Of a DNA stretch of 64,000 bases, positions 23,947 through 36,300 are shown in pieces (the stretch's first letter is position 1; each line of letters begins with the position of its first letter). The DNA is from Isoperla grammatica. Lineage: Eukaryota; Arthropoda; Insecta; Plecoptera; Perlodidae. The notes beneath the pieces were generated by a model. The model saw only the letters and a program-made list of their open reading frames with translations, searched no databases and was not told where the DNA came from. The position numbers and the translations under genes are program-made. Location of the stretch: contig OX246746.1 in NCBI GenBank assembly GCA_945910005.1, positions 18,789,779-18,853,778 on the forward strand, written 5' to 3'.

Positions 23947-24052
23947 TAATACATTAGTCTACATACTACAAATTCTAATATTTACATCTTATTCTACAAA
24001 TAAATATACATTAAGTACAAGATTATAATTATATTTTTCATATCCTCTTCAG

Positions 24053-24222
24053 GTGGACTATCCCTGGGTGTTCACCCGGGGTGGCCAAAAAACAGAGGAT
24101 AGGCCTACCCCAGCACAAGACTCCTTGATTCGAGACTCAACGATGACTTCTAGCAACCAGCGAATGACTGCAACGAAGGCTGTCGAGTGTTTAGAGGGTA
24201 TCACAGATATACTGAAGATACG
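24053..24222 (+). CDS. Unassigned internal coding exon, 170 bp
   Basis: The segment is bounded by a strong acceptor (TTTTTCATATCCTCTTCAG) and a consensus donor (CG then GTAAGTGC). Frame 1 is open for all 56 codons, starting VDYPWVFTRGGQKTED and ending AVECLEGITDILKIR, while the other two frames have stops. Codon content is mixed, unlike the AT-rich surroundings. It contains ATG codons, so translation could start inside (MTSSNQRMTATKAVECLEG) if the upstream exon near 18.6 kb is untranslated. I do not recognise the family. No partner exon is obvious before the BEL element at 26 kb. Confidence 0.5.
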
Positions 24223-25526
24223 GTAAGTGCATTACATACAATGCATGTTTGGTTAGGCCTACTGGGGATGTGCAAGGCCAATCTTGCCATGGGTTCTTTT
24301 TTTGATGATTATTATTTACTTTCGATTTTATACGAACATTTCAATTTTTAGAACGGACTGTAATGAATAAATGAAACGGAACCTACTAGTTCAGATCACG
24401 TAAAAGAAATTAATATAATAAAATAATTACTAGCCCAAGCAAAGTTCACTAGCCTCAGGCGAGCGGGCAAGCGTTAATTTCGACCCCTGGATATAGCAAT
24501 CATAACAATTACGATAGGTATCGGTATAGTATTTGAACGTTTCTAAATTCAATTGTTAAGCTGATTAAAAACCAAAACATTGTTTAGAATCACTTTTTCA
24601 AAATCTTTTTTCTTCTTTTTTCTATGCAGAGAGCGCGGCTTGCTCAGCCACTCCTCTTTCTCGCTATCTAAAATAAAATAGCTTCTTTTTTCTTGAAGCG
24701 TTCTCAAAATATCAATAAAGGAATAATAAATTTGAATGTCTTTTCATTGCGAGCTACCCACTATTGTTAAGGGGACATTAGGTTGGGAATAGTTTTTACA
24801 GGATAATTATTTTCTTGAAACTTGGTAGCTCACCCATGGTAACAATAACACAAAAATTGTTTCAGATAATTAAAAAATAAAAGTATTGTTGAAGTTTTAC
24901 TCTGAATAACATCACATGTAGAGCACATGGTTGCATTCACTGTACCTTTTTGAAATCAATTTTTTACCTGTGGATCTAATTTGTTTTATAGTTAGAGAAC
25001 TAGAGAACACATAGGCCTATCTAAAGATAGTCACGAGACTGTTTTGTGTTTTAGTTATCTAGTTAAAAAGTAATAATTTTTTAACTTGAAATTAGTATCC
25101 TATTTTCATTTTTTTGTAACTATTTGGAAATAATTTTCTTCGGAGTTAGCCAATATTCCCCTCACTACTCTATTTAGATGATATCTAAGTATATATTAAT
25201 AAATATTATGTATTTTACAAAACAAAATTAGATCCAAAGCTACAAAATTTGTTTCAGAAAGGTACATTGAGCGCAATCAGTATGCAATATTCTGGTAATA
25301 TTATCCAGATACAAAATCCAACAAAGTTTTTATTTCTTTAACTGCTCAAAACAATTTTTGTCATTGTTTCTATGAGTAGGCTACGAAGTTTCAAGATAAA
25401 ATAATGAAAATTGACCCATAAGGAGCAATTGACTGTTTATCCCATAAAACACTATTCCCAGCTTAATGCACCCTTAAAGCTGGACAAGATATGTTAATGT
25501 TTAAAGAAAGTTCCAATGATCTTAAC
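24223..25526. other. AT-rich DNA without recognised feature
   Basis: Probably intron of the gene containing the 24053-24222 exon, if that exon is real. No exon or classified repeat was seen. Confidence 0.35.
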
Positions 25527-25929
25527 TAGGGTTGCCCTTTGATAATTGATACTTCGATCAATACGATTATTCACAAAACAATCAATAATCGATTCAGACT
25601 TCCCAAATCGTTATAAATATATCAATAATCGAATGGCTTGTCCGGCTGAGATTTTGGATTTACCGCTCGTTACGCTTTCTACGTGCGTAGATGTTGTAGC
25701 ACAATACGAATATTAGGCCTACAGATTTCTCCCCTAAAACATAGATCTACATATGTGCATGATACAAGGAACTAAACAATATATTTGCAAATGGTCCGCC
25801 TTCTATGCGAGAAATAACAATTTTGATTCAATTATCAATCGATATTTATTTAAGTCGATTATCGCGATCAATAATCGATTTTACTGGCCCGATTATGAAT
25901 ATAGAAATTCATATCGAACGGCAACCCTA
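25527..25929. mobile_element. TATCGAT-rich MITE, copy 2, complete ends
   Basis: Ends TAGGGTTGCC and GGCAACCCTA are inverted repeats bounded by TA. The interior shares GAGATTTTGGATTTACCGC and GCATGATACAAGGAAC with copy 1. Confidence 0.68.
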
Positions 25930-26253
25930 ATATTAACATTTATTAGCAATCAGCATACGATTCATTCTAGACAATTAAGCATGACACGTGATCAATGCCT
26001 TTAAAACTAGAGTTTTATATTGATTGAAAATGGACTATCGGTACCATCACTTTTAGGTAGGGCTATGTAACTTTTTTACAGATTTTAGCTCAACATGTCA
26101 ACCTGGATGCAACCCCCCCACCCCTCCCCACAATGTTTGAATTATTATGAATGACAATTGTGGAATCACATTAGGAAATCGCTTCATATTGGAAAATATT
26201 TCCCAATTACATTTCAAAGAAATTACATACATCAGTAATAGGGGCCACTATAG

Positions 26254-26726
26254 TGTGACCAGTAAAATTCTTGCAGGCGCATGCTTCGGGATATGTGAGG
26301 GCTTGCAGAAAAGCAGATGGCTTCTCTTAAAGCCACTACTATTTATATTTAGGGCACTAGGTATCTTATTGTAGGTGTTGGCGCCTAGCTGTTGAGAGGG
26401 CTGGGTCAACTCAACAGTTAGGGGGGCGGGAGAGAAGTGGACAGTTAGCGTTTTTGTTTGTGAGAAAGGGAAGAGTATGAGAAATGGAAGCTGCAATATC
26501 GTTGCCACAGACCGGACATCGGCGTCTGTGCGGAGTGCGTGGTACCTGGGGTAGGCGGCGAACAATGGGGCTCGAACTGCAGCTTGGCGGAGCTCGGCGA
26601 TAAGACGTCCGCTCTCACTCGCGATGACTAGATTAGTGGCTAGCGATACAGCATTGGAGGGGAAATAGGAGTGAGTGGTGAGGAGACGTGGACGGAAATG
26701 CGCAATTCAAAATTTGGGCGCGAACA
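26254..26726 (-). repeat. Putative 3' LTR of the BEL/Pao element
   Basis: On - the segment begins TGTTCGCGCCC just after a purine-rich TGGTGGCCGG tract and ends ...GGTCACA, giving TG...CA ends. No second LTR is present to align with, so the limits are inferred. Confidence 0.35.
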
Positions 26727-26925
26727 TAACCGGCCACCAAAATGGATAAACATTTTATGACTATGCACGAAATATTGAGTAACAGAAACTCAAAGAGAGA
26801 AAACCAACTGAATTTCTTGACAGTTCTTTAAACAAATTGCTAATAGAACAAGGATAAAGAAATGATACAAGAACGACCTGGCGCGACTAAGCGACAGGAA
26901 GGCTGACGAGTTTGTTGACGGGCCT

Positions 26926-28800
26926 TTAGTAAGAGCCGGCCGCCGTGCGAATGGAAACGACGCGAGCAATGCCATCGCGACCTGGATGCAGTTTCTCCAC
27001 TCGCCCAATAGGCCATGAGAGAGGACTACTGGAAACCTTTAAAATAAAAACAACATCACCGACTTTAAGGTCAGGGCTACGGCGAGTCCATTTCCCACGT
27101 TGCATTTGCGTGTGCAAATATTCGCGGGACCAACGAGTCCAGAAAGACTGATGAAGTTGCCGCACTAGATGCCAGCGTGACAAATGAGAAGCATTGTCGA
27201 GTTCAGCGCGTTCGGGGGGGGCTACAAGCGAGGTTCCGATCAGAAGGTGACCTGGACTTAGATAATCGGGTCCTTCAGCCGGGTCCTGAGGCGCGGCGCA
27301 GAGAGGGCGACTGTTGAGTACGGCCTCGATACGTGCGAATAAGGTAGCATATTCCTCGTACATTAGGGAGGAGTCATTGATGAGACGATGCAGTAGGGAT
27401 TTAGCGGACTTCACCCCTGCTTCCCACAGGCCACCAAAATTGGGGGCGTATGGTGGATTGAAGTGCCAAGTTACTTCCCTGTTTGCGAGAGAGTCAGAAA
27501 TGGAGGTCTCGGAGTGGGAGAGAAACTCGTGCACTTCGCGAAGATGACGAGCTGCTCCTACATAGTTGCGGCCGCGGTCCGAGTAGATGTGCGACGGTAG
27601 ACCACGGCGTGCGACGAATCTATCGAATGCGGCTATAAATGCTTCGGTGGATAACTCCGAAACTATCTCCAGATGTACGGCTTTTATAGCCATGCACACA
27701 AATAGACACAGATAACCTTTGGTGGTTGGAGCTTTCCTTTGATTGCTGGCTTTGACGGAGAAAGGGCCTGCAAAGTCAGTGCCGACATGAGCGAAAGCAC
27801 GGGATGGTTGTACCCGGGCTTCGGGGAGGTCAGCCATTTTAGGCTGAAGAGGCTTGGCTCGGAATTTGTGGCAGGTAAGACATCGATGAGTGCGTTGTCT
27901 AAGTAGAACGCGGAGTGACACGATCCAATAGCGTTCTTGAATCATCGCCTGGACGGTGCGAGGTCCGGAGTGAAGCGATGTTTTGTGAAAATGGTCATAG
28001 ATAAGAGACGAGAGATGCGCCTGCTTCGGAAGCAAGATTGGGTGTCGTGATTCTACAGGCAGTAGAGAATGGCGTAGTCTCCCGGCCACCCTGAGTTGCC
28101 CGGCTTGGTCGATGAAAGGGTTCAGTGACGCAAGGCCAGACGACCCTGCTTCTTGGCGGGACAGTCTTCGAAACTCTTCTGCGTAATGATGTTGTTGAGT
28201 CACGCGAATCAAGAGATTCAGCGCGTCTTGGAGCTCAGCAGGTTCTAGAGGTCCTGACGGTAGGGGGAGGCGATTGCGTTTAGCCAGAAGAAGACGAGTG
28301 AATCGTACAACGTAGCCAAATACGCGTTGAGCGTGGAGCAACGTTGAGAACTTTCGCAGACTCGTGAGTAAGGAATCGGGTTCAGCGTGCGCGACGAGAG
28401 TGGTGACAGAAGTCTTCATTTCAGGTAGGTCAACTTGAGCAGCATGTGCGCGACCAGAGCGGGGCCACTCCTGAGGCGGGAGGTGCAGGAACGAGGGGCC
28501 ATTAAGCCATAGAGGGTGATCCAGAAGTTCAGCTGGTAGAAGACCTCGCGATGCGCAGTCGGCAGGGTTATCCTCTGATGGAACATGGGCCCAGTCAGAT
28601 GGGTTTGAAGTCTCCAACACTTCGACGACGCGGTTGGCGACAAACGTTTTGAGGCGGTGAGGTGAAGTGGCAAGCCATGCAAGTACGATCGTTGAGTCTG
28701 TGTAGAGTGTAACAGAATCAATAGAGAGAGTTGAGATCGAGGGGTGAGGTCACCTTGACCAGACGAGATAGCAGAAGTGCAGAAGACAATTCTAGCTTGG
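26926..28800 (-). pseudogene. BEL/Pao RNase H C-terminal part and integrase
   Basis: 564 codons are open from 28620, and the frame stays open upstream to about 28800, where VTLYTDSTIVLAWL belongs to RNase H. The integrase then shows the zinc-binding H/C pattern (HFHKTSLHSG, HRCLTCHKF) and the D,D,E core: HVGTDFAGPF, YSDRGRNYVGA and FGGLWEAGVKSAK. The C-terminal part has LKVGDVVFILK, the usual Pao tail. It would insert the cDNA copy into the host genome. This ORF is intact, but the polyprotein upstream is broken. Confidence 0.92.
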
Positions 28801-29010
28801 GAATTGTTTATGGCTTTAGAGGTGCGACTTTACTTTTGGCGCGCAAGAGCGTCACGTGAGCAGCGGAGAAGGATTGCGTGTGCAGGTAGAGCACTGCAGC
28901 GAGGCCCTTCTGGGAGGCGTCACAGAAACCAACTACTCGGTTGGTACGGTGGTTGTCGGGGAAGGCGCGTGGAATGCGGAAGGTTGAAAGCTTCGAGACG
29001 TCGGCGATGG

Positions 29011-30120
29011 CTAGTAACCACGAGTTCGTGACAGGTCGGGGAGAGGTTCATCCCACTGAATGTGGAGTAGCCAGAGTTGTTGTATGAAGATTTTCAGCCA
29101 GGAGACAAAGGGGGTGAGAGAACCCATAGGATCGAAGATTTTAGCGATGAAGGATAAGGTCGTGCGCTTTGTGACGGATCCAGAAAAGGGTTGAGTGTGA
29201 AAAGAGAAGGAGTCAGAGCGAGGATCCCAGAGTAATCCTAGAATCTTTATACCTTGTTCCTCAGTAGAAAATACAAGGGTGGTCTCCAGATGGTCTTGTG
29301 GAAGCGAGGTAAGGGCATAAGAATTGCTACTTGCCCATTTTCGGAGTTTGAAACTGCCCAAGGCGAGGAGGTCTTGAAGTTCAGTTTGTATAGCGCGAGC
29401 TTGGGCGAGATTACGAGCGCCGGACACGATGTCGTCGATGTACGTCTGGTACTTTATTGCGTGAGAAGCAAGTGGAAACCGTTGTCCTTCGTCTTCCACC
29501 AGTTGATGTAGCACACGTTGGGCCAAAAAGGCAGAAGGCGTTAGACCATACGTGACAGTGTTGAGCTGGTACTCGACTACAGGAGAGTCGGGGACTGGCC
29601 GCCAGAAGATGTGCTGGTGAACGCGATCGTCAGTGTGAACAAGCATCTGGCGATACATTTGTCGTATGTCAGCGCAGATAGCGATGATGTGTGTTCTGAA
29701 GGTGGTCAAAATGGTAGGCAGGTCAGCCTGCAACTTTGGTCCACTCAACAAGTTCTGGTTGAGCGAGACGCCGTTAGGGTCTGGGGACGAGGCGTTGAAG
29801 ACGACGCGCAGCTTCGTGCTGGAGCTAGTGATTTTATGCACACAGTGGTGAGGAATCACATACTGAGCTGGTTGAAGCGCAGGTTGCATGTGCTGAGAAG
29901 CAGCATAGTCAGACATGAACTGCTGGTACGCGTTGCGTTGTTCGAGATTGCGCTTGAGACGCCGCTCCAAATTCAAGTAGCTCTGGAGAACGGCAGTGCG
30001 ATTCGAGACGAGAGGTGAGACTGACGACTTAAACGGAAGCGAGACCGAATAACGTCCTGTTTCATTAGGCGTGTGTGTCGATACGAAATGATCTTCACAT
30101 AACTGCTTTTCGGGATCCTG
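29011..30120 (-). pseudogene. BEL/Pao reverse transcriptase
   Basis: Family segments in order: KLRVVFNASSPDPNG, ICADIRQMYRQMLVH, TYGLTPSAFLAQRVL, then the catalytic YQTYIDDIVSGA, and downstream IKILGLLWDPRSD and FIAKIFDPMGSLTPF. The YIDD box is intact. The frame continues from the protease but is separated by TAA at 30121-30123 and ends at TAG 29011-29013. Confidence 0.92.
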
Positions 30121-30690
30121 TTAGAGAGGACGCGAAACCTCTTCAGACTTCCAAAAGAGACGGAGTGTGCGGTCCAATTCTGTAGAGCACGTGAGCAGAG
30201 AGAGCGGGGTGTGAGACTCAGATTCCAATGTATGAACGGGTCCCATTACAACCCAACCAAAAACAGTATTCAGTGCTGAGGGACTGCCTCCAATTACTGT
30301 GTCTCCATTCCTTTGGAGTAGGTCTGGATATAAATCGGCACCAATGAGGAAGTCAATATTGTCAGCGACATGAAACTTATCATCAGCCAAAGAAAGGCCA
30401 CGATATTTCTCGAAAACCTCGACGGGTACTGAGGTAGCGGGCATCTGGCCTGTGATGGTGGACAGGACCAGAGCCTGAACACCGAATATGTGACGCGTGT
30501 TTAAACGCGGTGCGATCTCGCAGTGGGCAATGCCATGTACTCTCGCGGATGCGTGTCCGATGCCGGACAGTTCCATAACGCTAGCATGTCGTTTCAATCC
30601 AAGACGATTGGCGAGAGAGAGTGTGATCGCAGACACTTGAGAGCCTGAGTCGATGATTGCCCTAAATGGTTGATAACGACCACAGTTGTC
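30121..30690 (-). pseudogene. BEL/Pao aspartic protease (A17-like)
   Basis: The active-site segment IIDSGSQVSAITLSLA lies near 30640, followed by the long Pao spacer with DFLIGADLYPDLL and GWVVMGPV. It is in frame with the gag knuckle upstream across a TAA at 30691-30693 and with the RT downstream across a TAA at 30121. It would mature the polyprotein. Confidence 0.85.
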
Positions 30691-31000
30691 TTAGATCAAC
30701 GCACGTACAGTGCCGAGTAGAGCGGTGCGTTTGAGAGGTTGGCCAACCTTCAGCTGGCAAGCCAAGGCAAGCCCGACTGTAGGTTTGCTAGCCGATGCGG
30801 AACGCGAGTCAACTGAGTTGTTGACAGGGGGATGAGTCGGCGTCACGGAGTGGAGCAACGAGTGGTGCTGTTTACTGTTGCACTCGCGACACGATCCCTT
30901 GGATATACAATCGTCACGAGCATGGTTACCCAAACAATTGAAGCATCGTTTTAAATTACGTAACGTATTGTATTTGTCTTCTACTGATTGGTTCAGGAAG
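30691..31000 (-). pseudogene. BEL/Pao gag zinc-knuckle region, cut by gap
   Basis: Shows CFNCLGNHARDDC and a second Cys/His cluster (CRECNSKQHHSLLH), the paired nucleocapsid motifs of Pao gag. Only the C-terminal part is left; the N-terminal portion falls in the N run. The open frame beyond 31200 is not gag but the tandem repeat on the other side of the gap. Confidence 0.85.
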
Positions 31001-31200
31001 NNNNNNNNNNNNNNNNNNNNNNNNNNNNNNNNNNNNNNNNNNNNNNNNNNNNNNNNNNNNNNNNNNNNNNNNNNNNNNNNNNNNNNNNNNNNNNNNNNNN
31101 NNNNNNNNNNNNNNNNNNNNNNNNNNNNNNNNNNNNNNNNNNNNNNNNNNNNNNNNNNNNNNNNNNNNNNNNNNNNNNNNNNNNNNNNNNNNNNNNNNNN
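31001..31200. other. Assembly gap, 200 N
   Basis: A round-number gap; its true size is unknown. It joins a BEL gag fragment to a tandem repeat unit. Confidence 1.
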
Positions 31201-33330
31201 AATGAGGGACCCCCCGTCCTCGGCCCGGGGTATAGAATAGGCCCAGAGTGACACTGCTAGTCGTAAGAGGCGACGAAAGGATACCAGTCCTATTCCCCCC
31301 CCCCCCCCCCTATCACACTGTTGATTTTTCCTCCAACTTGGCCCTGCCCCCCCCCCCCCTTTGCTTTTCTCCCCTTGTACTTTGTGCAATGTTTCTGATT
31401 CGGACAAGTGACGTTTATTACTCTTCGTCCTCTTAGATCACCTACTCATCGTCTCGATTAACCAAAGTTGCAAAACTGGAACGTTAAATAAATTGTGAAT
31501 TTGTAGTTAATTATGTATTAATAAACTAAAGATATTAGAGTTCTAATATCTTTGGTTTTCATTTCCCAGTCTGCTGTAATCTACCATTATTTTTATGAGT
31601 ATGCTACTGTTACAGGATCCACATTCTGTACTTGTTTATTTATAAGAACAGTACATAGAGCAATTATTTAGAAACCCACAACAGTTACTCCCCAAACCAA
31701 CAAACTGATTGGTTCTCATAGCCAATAGTTTTATGTCAAGAGTTTGAGCTTAAATACATAATGCAGTTTGCAACTTCAAAACTCGCATGTCCTTGTGACA
31801 TGCACATGAGTGAAATGTAGAAGGCTTACTTAAATAAATAAATAAATACAATTAATTAAACGTGGCCTCCACGTACCACATTGGTCATATTATCAAGGTT
31901 ATAAATATAAGTAGAACACAAAGCAGATAGAAATAGGAGTTTGCAAGCTTAAAGTCACCCATAAGCATAGTGTTGTTTACTTTGCATTATTTGTAAACAA
32001 GATAAATGGCCAATAGGTAGACCTAGTGGTGTAAATGGAATACGAAAACCCTAAAATCAGTGTCAATGTAAAACCACATTCCAAAAACCCAAATCATTGT
32101 AATCACTTATAGGAAAACTCAGCTAACCTGTGGATGGTGTTCACAAATGCACCAGGGATATTAGTGTCGAAGACTTCTTCTCACAATGTTTTCTGCAGTT
32201 CTGTCGAAATCAGCATCCGTCTCGAGCTGAAGCAATGTCGTAAGCAAACTTTCGATGCGAACTATAAACCGATCCCAGTTCCTTGGAACCACCAGCAGAG
32301 GTACGTCCCCTGCTTCTCTTGGTGATGTTCCCATTTGAAACCGAGTAAACGTAGGTGATGAAATCTAGGTGATGAAATGAGATCCCTTTCTGTCCGTTTC
32401 GTTTCTCTTTTTACAATTTTTATCTCTTACGATGTTTTCTGCAGTTCTGTCGAAATCAGCAACTGTCTCGAGCTGAAGCGATGTCGTAAGCAAACTTTCG
32501 ATGCGAACTATAAACTGATCCCAGTTCCTTGGAACCACCGGCAGAGATCAGTCCCTGCTTCTCTTGGTGATGTTCCCATTCGAAACCGAGTAAACGTAGG
32601 TGATGAAACCTAGGTGACGAAATGAGGTCCCTCTCTGTCCGTTTCGTTTCTCTTTTTACAACTTTTACCTCTTACGATGTTTTTTGCAGTTCTGTCGAAA
32701 TCAGCAACCGTCTCGAGCTGAAGCGATGTCGTAAGCAAACTTTCGATGCGAACTATAAACTGATCCCAGTTCCTTGGAACCACCGGTAGAGATACGTCCC
32801 TTCTTCTCTTGGTGATGTTCCCATTCGAAACCGAGTAAACGTAGGTGATGAAACCTAGGTGACGAAATGAGGACCCTCTTTGTCCGTTTCGTTTCTCTTT
32901 TCACAATTTTTAACAAAAAACCAATAAAATGTATCCTCATCGAAAGCCAGCCAGACAAAGTTTTGTCACGGCGATTCGGTATAGCTCTGGAAGTAAGTGG
33001 TGTTCGCGATTGTTGGCAATATCTTCTTTGCATTCCACAAATTATTATATTTTACTGGTCTGAGTTTAAAAATGGCGATCACCACTGGCAGCTGTGTTAT
33101 GAGGGTTCTAGACCTTGAAGAATTTGGTCAGTCGTAAGAACAAACGGTATAAGGTCCTTTCATGCCCCTTTTCCACCCTTTGTAACACCCTCCCCTACTT
33201 GTTTGTTTTCCTTCCCTCTCCTCCCCCCCCCCCCCCCCCCCCCCGCCCGTCACAGTGCTCGCTGCTTCTGGTGACCAAAGTCTTTGCACAACTTAAGTTG
33301 GCACAATCATTATGATTTTACTCATTTTGC
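31201..33330. repeat. Large duplicated block, left copy
   Basis: Contains one array unit (31201-31440), about 680 bp with a short hairpin (GATATTAG/CTAATATC near 31530-31556), three 245-bp tandem units, then a tail with GCCAGCCAGACAAAG and a poly-C tract. The same order recurs at 36434-37880 with a single 245-bp unit. Confidence 0.85.
32185..32915. repeat. Three tandem 245-bp units
   Basis: Unit starts are at about 32185, 32431 and 32676. Shared words include TTCTGTCGAAATCAGC, CTGATCCCAGTTCCTTGG and CGAAACCGAGTAAACGTAGG. One homologous unit is at about 37337-37560. No coding frame is shared. Confidence 0.88.
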
Positions 33331-36300
33331 ATATTTCAACTTTCTCTGTAACTGTGCAATGGATCTGATTCGGACATGTGACGTTTGTTACTCTTTGTCC
33401 TCATAGATCACCCAATCATCGTCTCGAGTAGCCAAAGTTGCAAAACTAGAACGTGAAAAGCAAATGTCATCCCCTATGTTTAGATTTTACCAATTAGTTT
33501 ACAATGAAACCAACTACAATTATTAATATCATGCCAGCCAGCAAACGCAAAATGCGATTCTGCTGGAGACATTCCAACATATAGAAATAGAAGGCGTTTT
33601 GTCTGGAATGTCTTCTTTATCAAGGAAACCCTGCCAGTCTTTATGTCGGAAGTGGTGGTGTTCCTTATGATTGTACTAATTTTGCATTATATATATAACT
33701 TGTGTCCTTTACATCACTTTGCCTAGGCGACAAAATGAGGGACCCGTCTCGGCCCGGGGTATAGAATAGGCCCAGAGTGACACTGCTAGTCGTAAGAGGC
33801 GACAAAAGGAGACCCAGTCCTATCCCCCCCCCCCACACTGTCCCACTGTTGATTTTTCCTCCAACTTGGCCCTGCCCTCCCCCCCCCCTTGCTTTACTCT
33901 CCTTGTACTACGTGCAATGTTTCTGATTCGGACAAGTGACGTTTGTTACTCTCCGTCCTCATAGATCACCCACTCATCGTCTTGAGTGGCCAAAGTTGCA
34001 TAACTGGAGCGTAAAATGCAAGTACCATCACCTACGTTTAGTTTTACACATTTATTTACAATGAAAAAAACAATAATTATTAATATCATGCCAGCCAGCA
34101 AAAGCAAAAAGCGATTCTGCTGACTCTATCATGTAATAGTAAAATGCATTTTTTTTGGAAAGTCTTCTTTATTAAGGAGACCCTGCCAGTCTTACGAGCA
34201 GGCGGAGAAGGGTCCTTCCATGCCCCTTTTCCACCTTTTGTAGACCCCCTACTCGTTGGTTTTCTCCTAGACCAGTGCCTTTGCACACCTTATTATGCAT
34301 TATATATCACTTGTCCCCTTTACATCACTAGGACTAGGCGAAGAAATGACGGACCCGTCTCGGCCCGGGATAGAATAGGCCCAGAGTGACACTGCTAGTC
34401 GTAAGAGGCGACGAAAGGAGACCCAGTCCTATCCCCCCCCCCCCCCCACTGTCCCACTGTTGATTTTTCCTCCAACTTGGCCCTGCCCCCCCCCCTTGCT
34501 TCACTCCCCTTGTACTATGTGCAATGTTTCTGATTCGGACAAGTGACGTTTGTTACTCTTCGTCCTCATAGATCACCCACTCATCGTCTTGAGTGGCCAA
34601 AGTTGCATAACTGGTGCGTAAAATGCAATTATCATCACCTACGTTTAGTTTTACACATTAAATTACAATGAAAACAAATATAATTATTAATATCATGCCA
34701 GCCAGCAAAAGCAAAAAAGCGATTCTGCTGACTCTATCATGTAATAGTAAAAAGCATTCTTTTTGGAATGTCTTCTTTATCAAGGAGACCCTGCCAGTCT
34801 TACGAGCAGGCGGAAAAGGGTCCTCCGGCGGAAATGAGGGACCCGTCTCGGCCCGGGGTAGAATAGGCCCAGAGTGACACTGCTAGTCGTAAGAGGCGAC
34901 GAAAGGAGACCCAGTCCTATACCCCCCCCCCCCCCCACTGTTGATTATTCCTCCAACTTGGCCCTGCCCCCCCCCCCCTTTTGCTTTACTCCCCTTGTAC
35001 TACGTGCAATGTTTCTGATTTGGACAAGTGACGTTTGTTACTCTTCGTCCTCATAGATCACCCACTCATCGTCTTGAGTGGCCAAAGTTGCATAACTGGA
35101 GCGTAAAATGCAAGTACCATCACCTACGTTTAGTTTTACACATTTATTTACAATGGAAAAACTATAATTATTAATATCATGCCAGCCAGCAAAAGCAAAA
35201 AGCAATTCTGCTGACTCTATCATATAATAATAAAAAGCATTTTTTGGAATGTCTTCTTTATCAAGGAGACCCTGCCAGTCTTACGAGCAGGCGGAAAAGG
35301 GTCCTTCTATGCCCCTTTTCCACCTTTTGAAGACCCCCTTTTCGTTGGTTTTCTCCTAGACCAGTGCCTTTGCACACCTTATTTTGCATTATATATCACT
35401 TGTCCCCTTTACATTGCTAGGACTAAGCGAAGAAATGAGGAACCCGTCTCGGCCCGGGGTAGAATAGGCCCAGAGTGACACTGCTAGTCGTAAGAGGCGA
35501 CAAAAGGAGACCCAGTCCTATTCCCCCCCACCCCCCCCCCCCACGACTGTCCCACTGTTGATTTTTCCTCCAACTTGGCCCTGCCCCCCCCCCCCCTTGC
35601 TTTACTCCCCTTGTACTATGTGCAATGTTTCTGATTCGGACAAGTGACGTTTGTTACTCTTCGTCCTCATAGATCACCCACTCATCGTCTTGAGTGGCCA
35701 AAGTTGCATAACTGGAGCGTAAAATGCAATTACCATCACCTACGTTTAGTTTTACACATTAATTTACAATGAAACCTACAGAATTATTAATATCATGCCA
35801 GCCAGAAAAGCAAAAAGCGATTCTGCTGACTCATCATGTAGTAGTAAAACGCATTCTTTTGGAATGTCTTCTTTATCAAGGAGTTATTATGGTGACCTGC
35901 CAGTCTTACGAGCAGGCGGAAAAGAGTCCTCCGGTGGAAATGAGGGACCCGTCTCGGCCCGGGGTATAGAATAGGCCCAGAGTGACACTGCTAGTCGTAA
36001 GAGGCGACAAAAGGAGACCCAGTCCTATACCCCCCCCCCCCCCCCCACTGTCCCACTGTTGATTTTTCCTCCAATTAGGCCCTGCCCCCCCCTTCCCCCC
36101 CTTTCTTTACTCCCCTTGTACTATGTGCAATGATTCTGATTCGGACAAGTGACGTTTGTTACTCTTCGTCCTCATAGATCACCCCCTCATCGTCTTGAGT
36201 GGCCAAAGTTGCATAACTGGAGCGTAAAATGCAATTATCATCACCTACGTTTAGTTTTACACATTAATTTACAATGAAACCTACAGAATTATTAATATCA

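Larger units (their letters stand above)
26254..31000 (-). mobile_element. BEL/Pao LTR retrotransposon, decayed and truncated at gap
   Basis: A - strand element with gag knuckle, aspartic protease, reverse transcriptase with RNase H, and integrase in the BEL/Pao order. The main segments lie in one frame but are interrupted by in-frame TAA codons at 30691 and 30121, a TAG at 29011, and further damage between about 28800 and 29010. A probable 3' LTR lies at 26254-26726; the 5' end is lost in or beyond the N run. Confidence 0.92.

Noticed and set aside
30691..31407. BEL gag ORF running across the N run
   Set aside because: The part beyond the gap is the array unit on the opposite strand, not gag; the join is created by the N characters.
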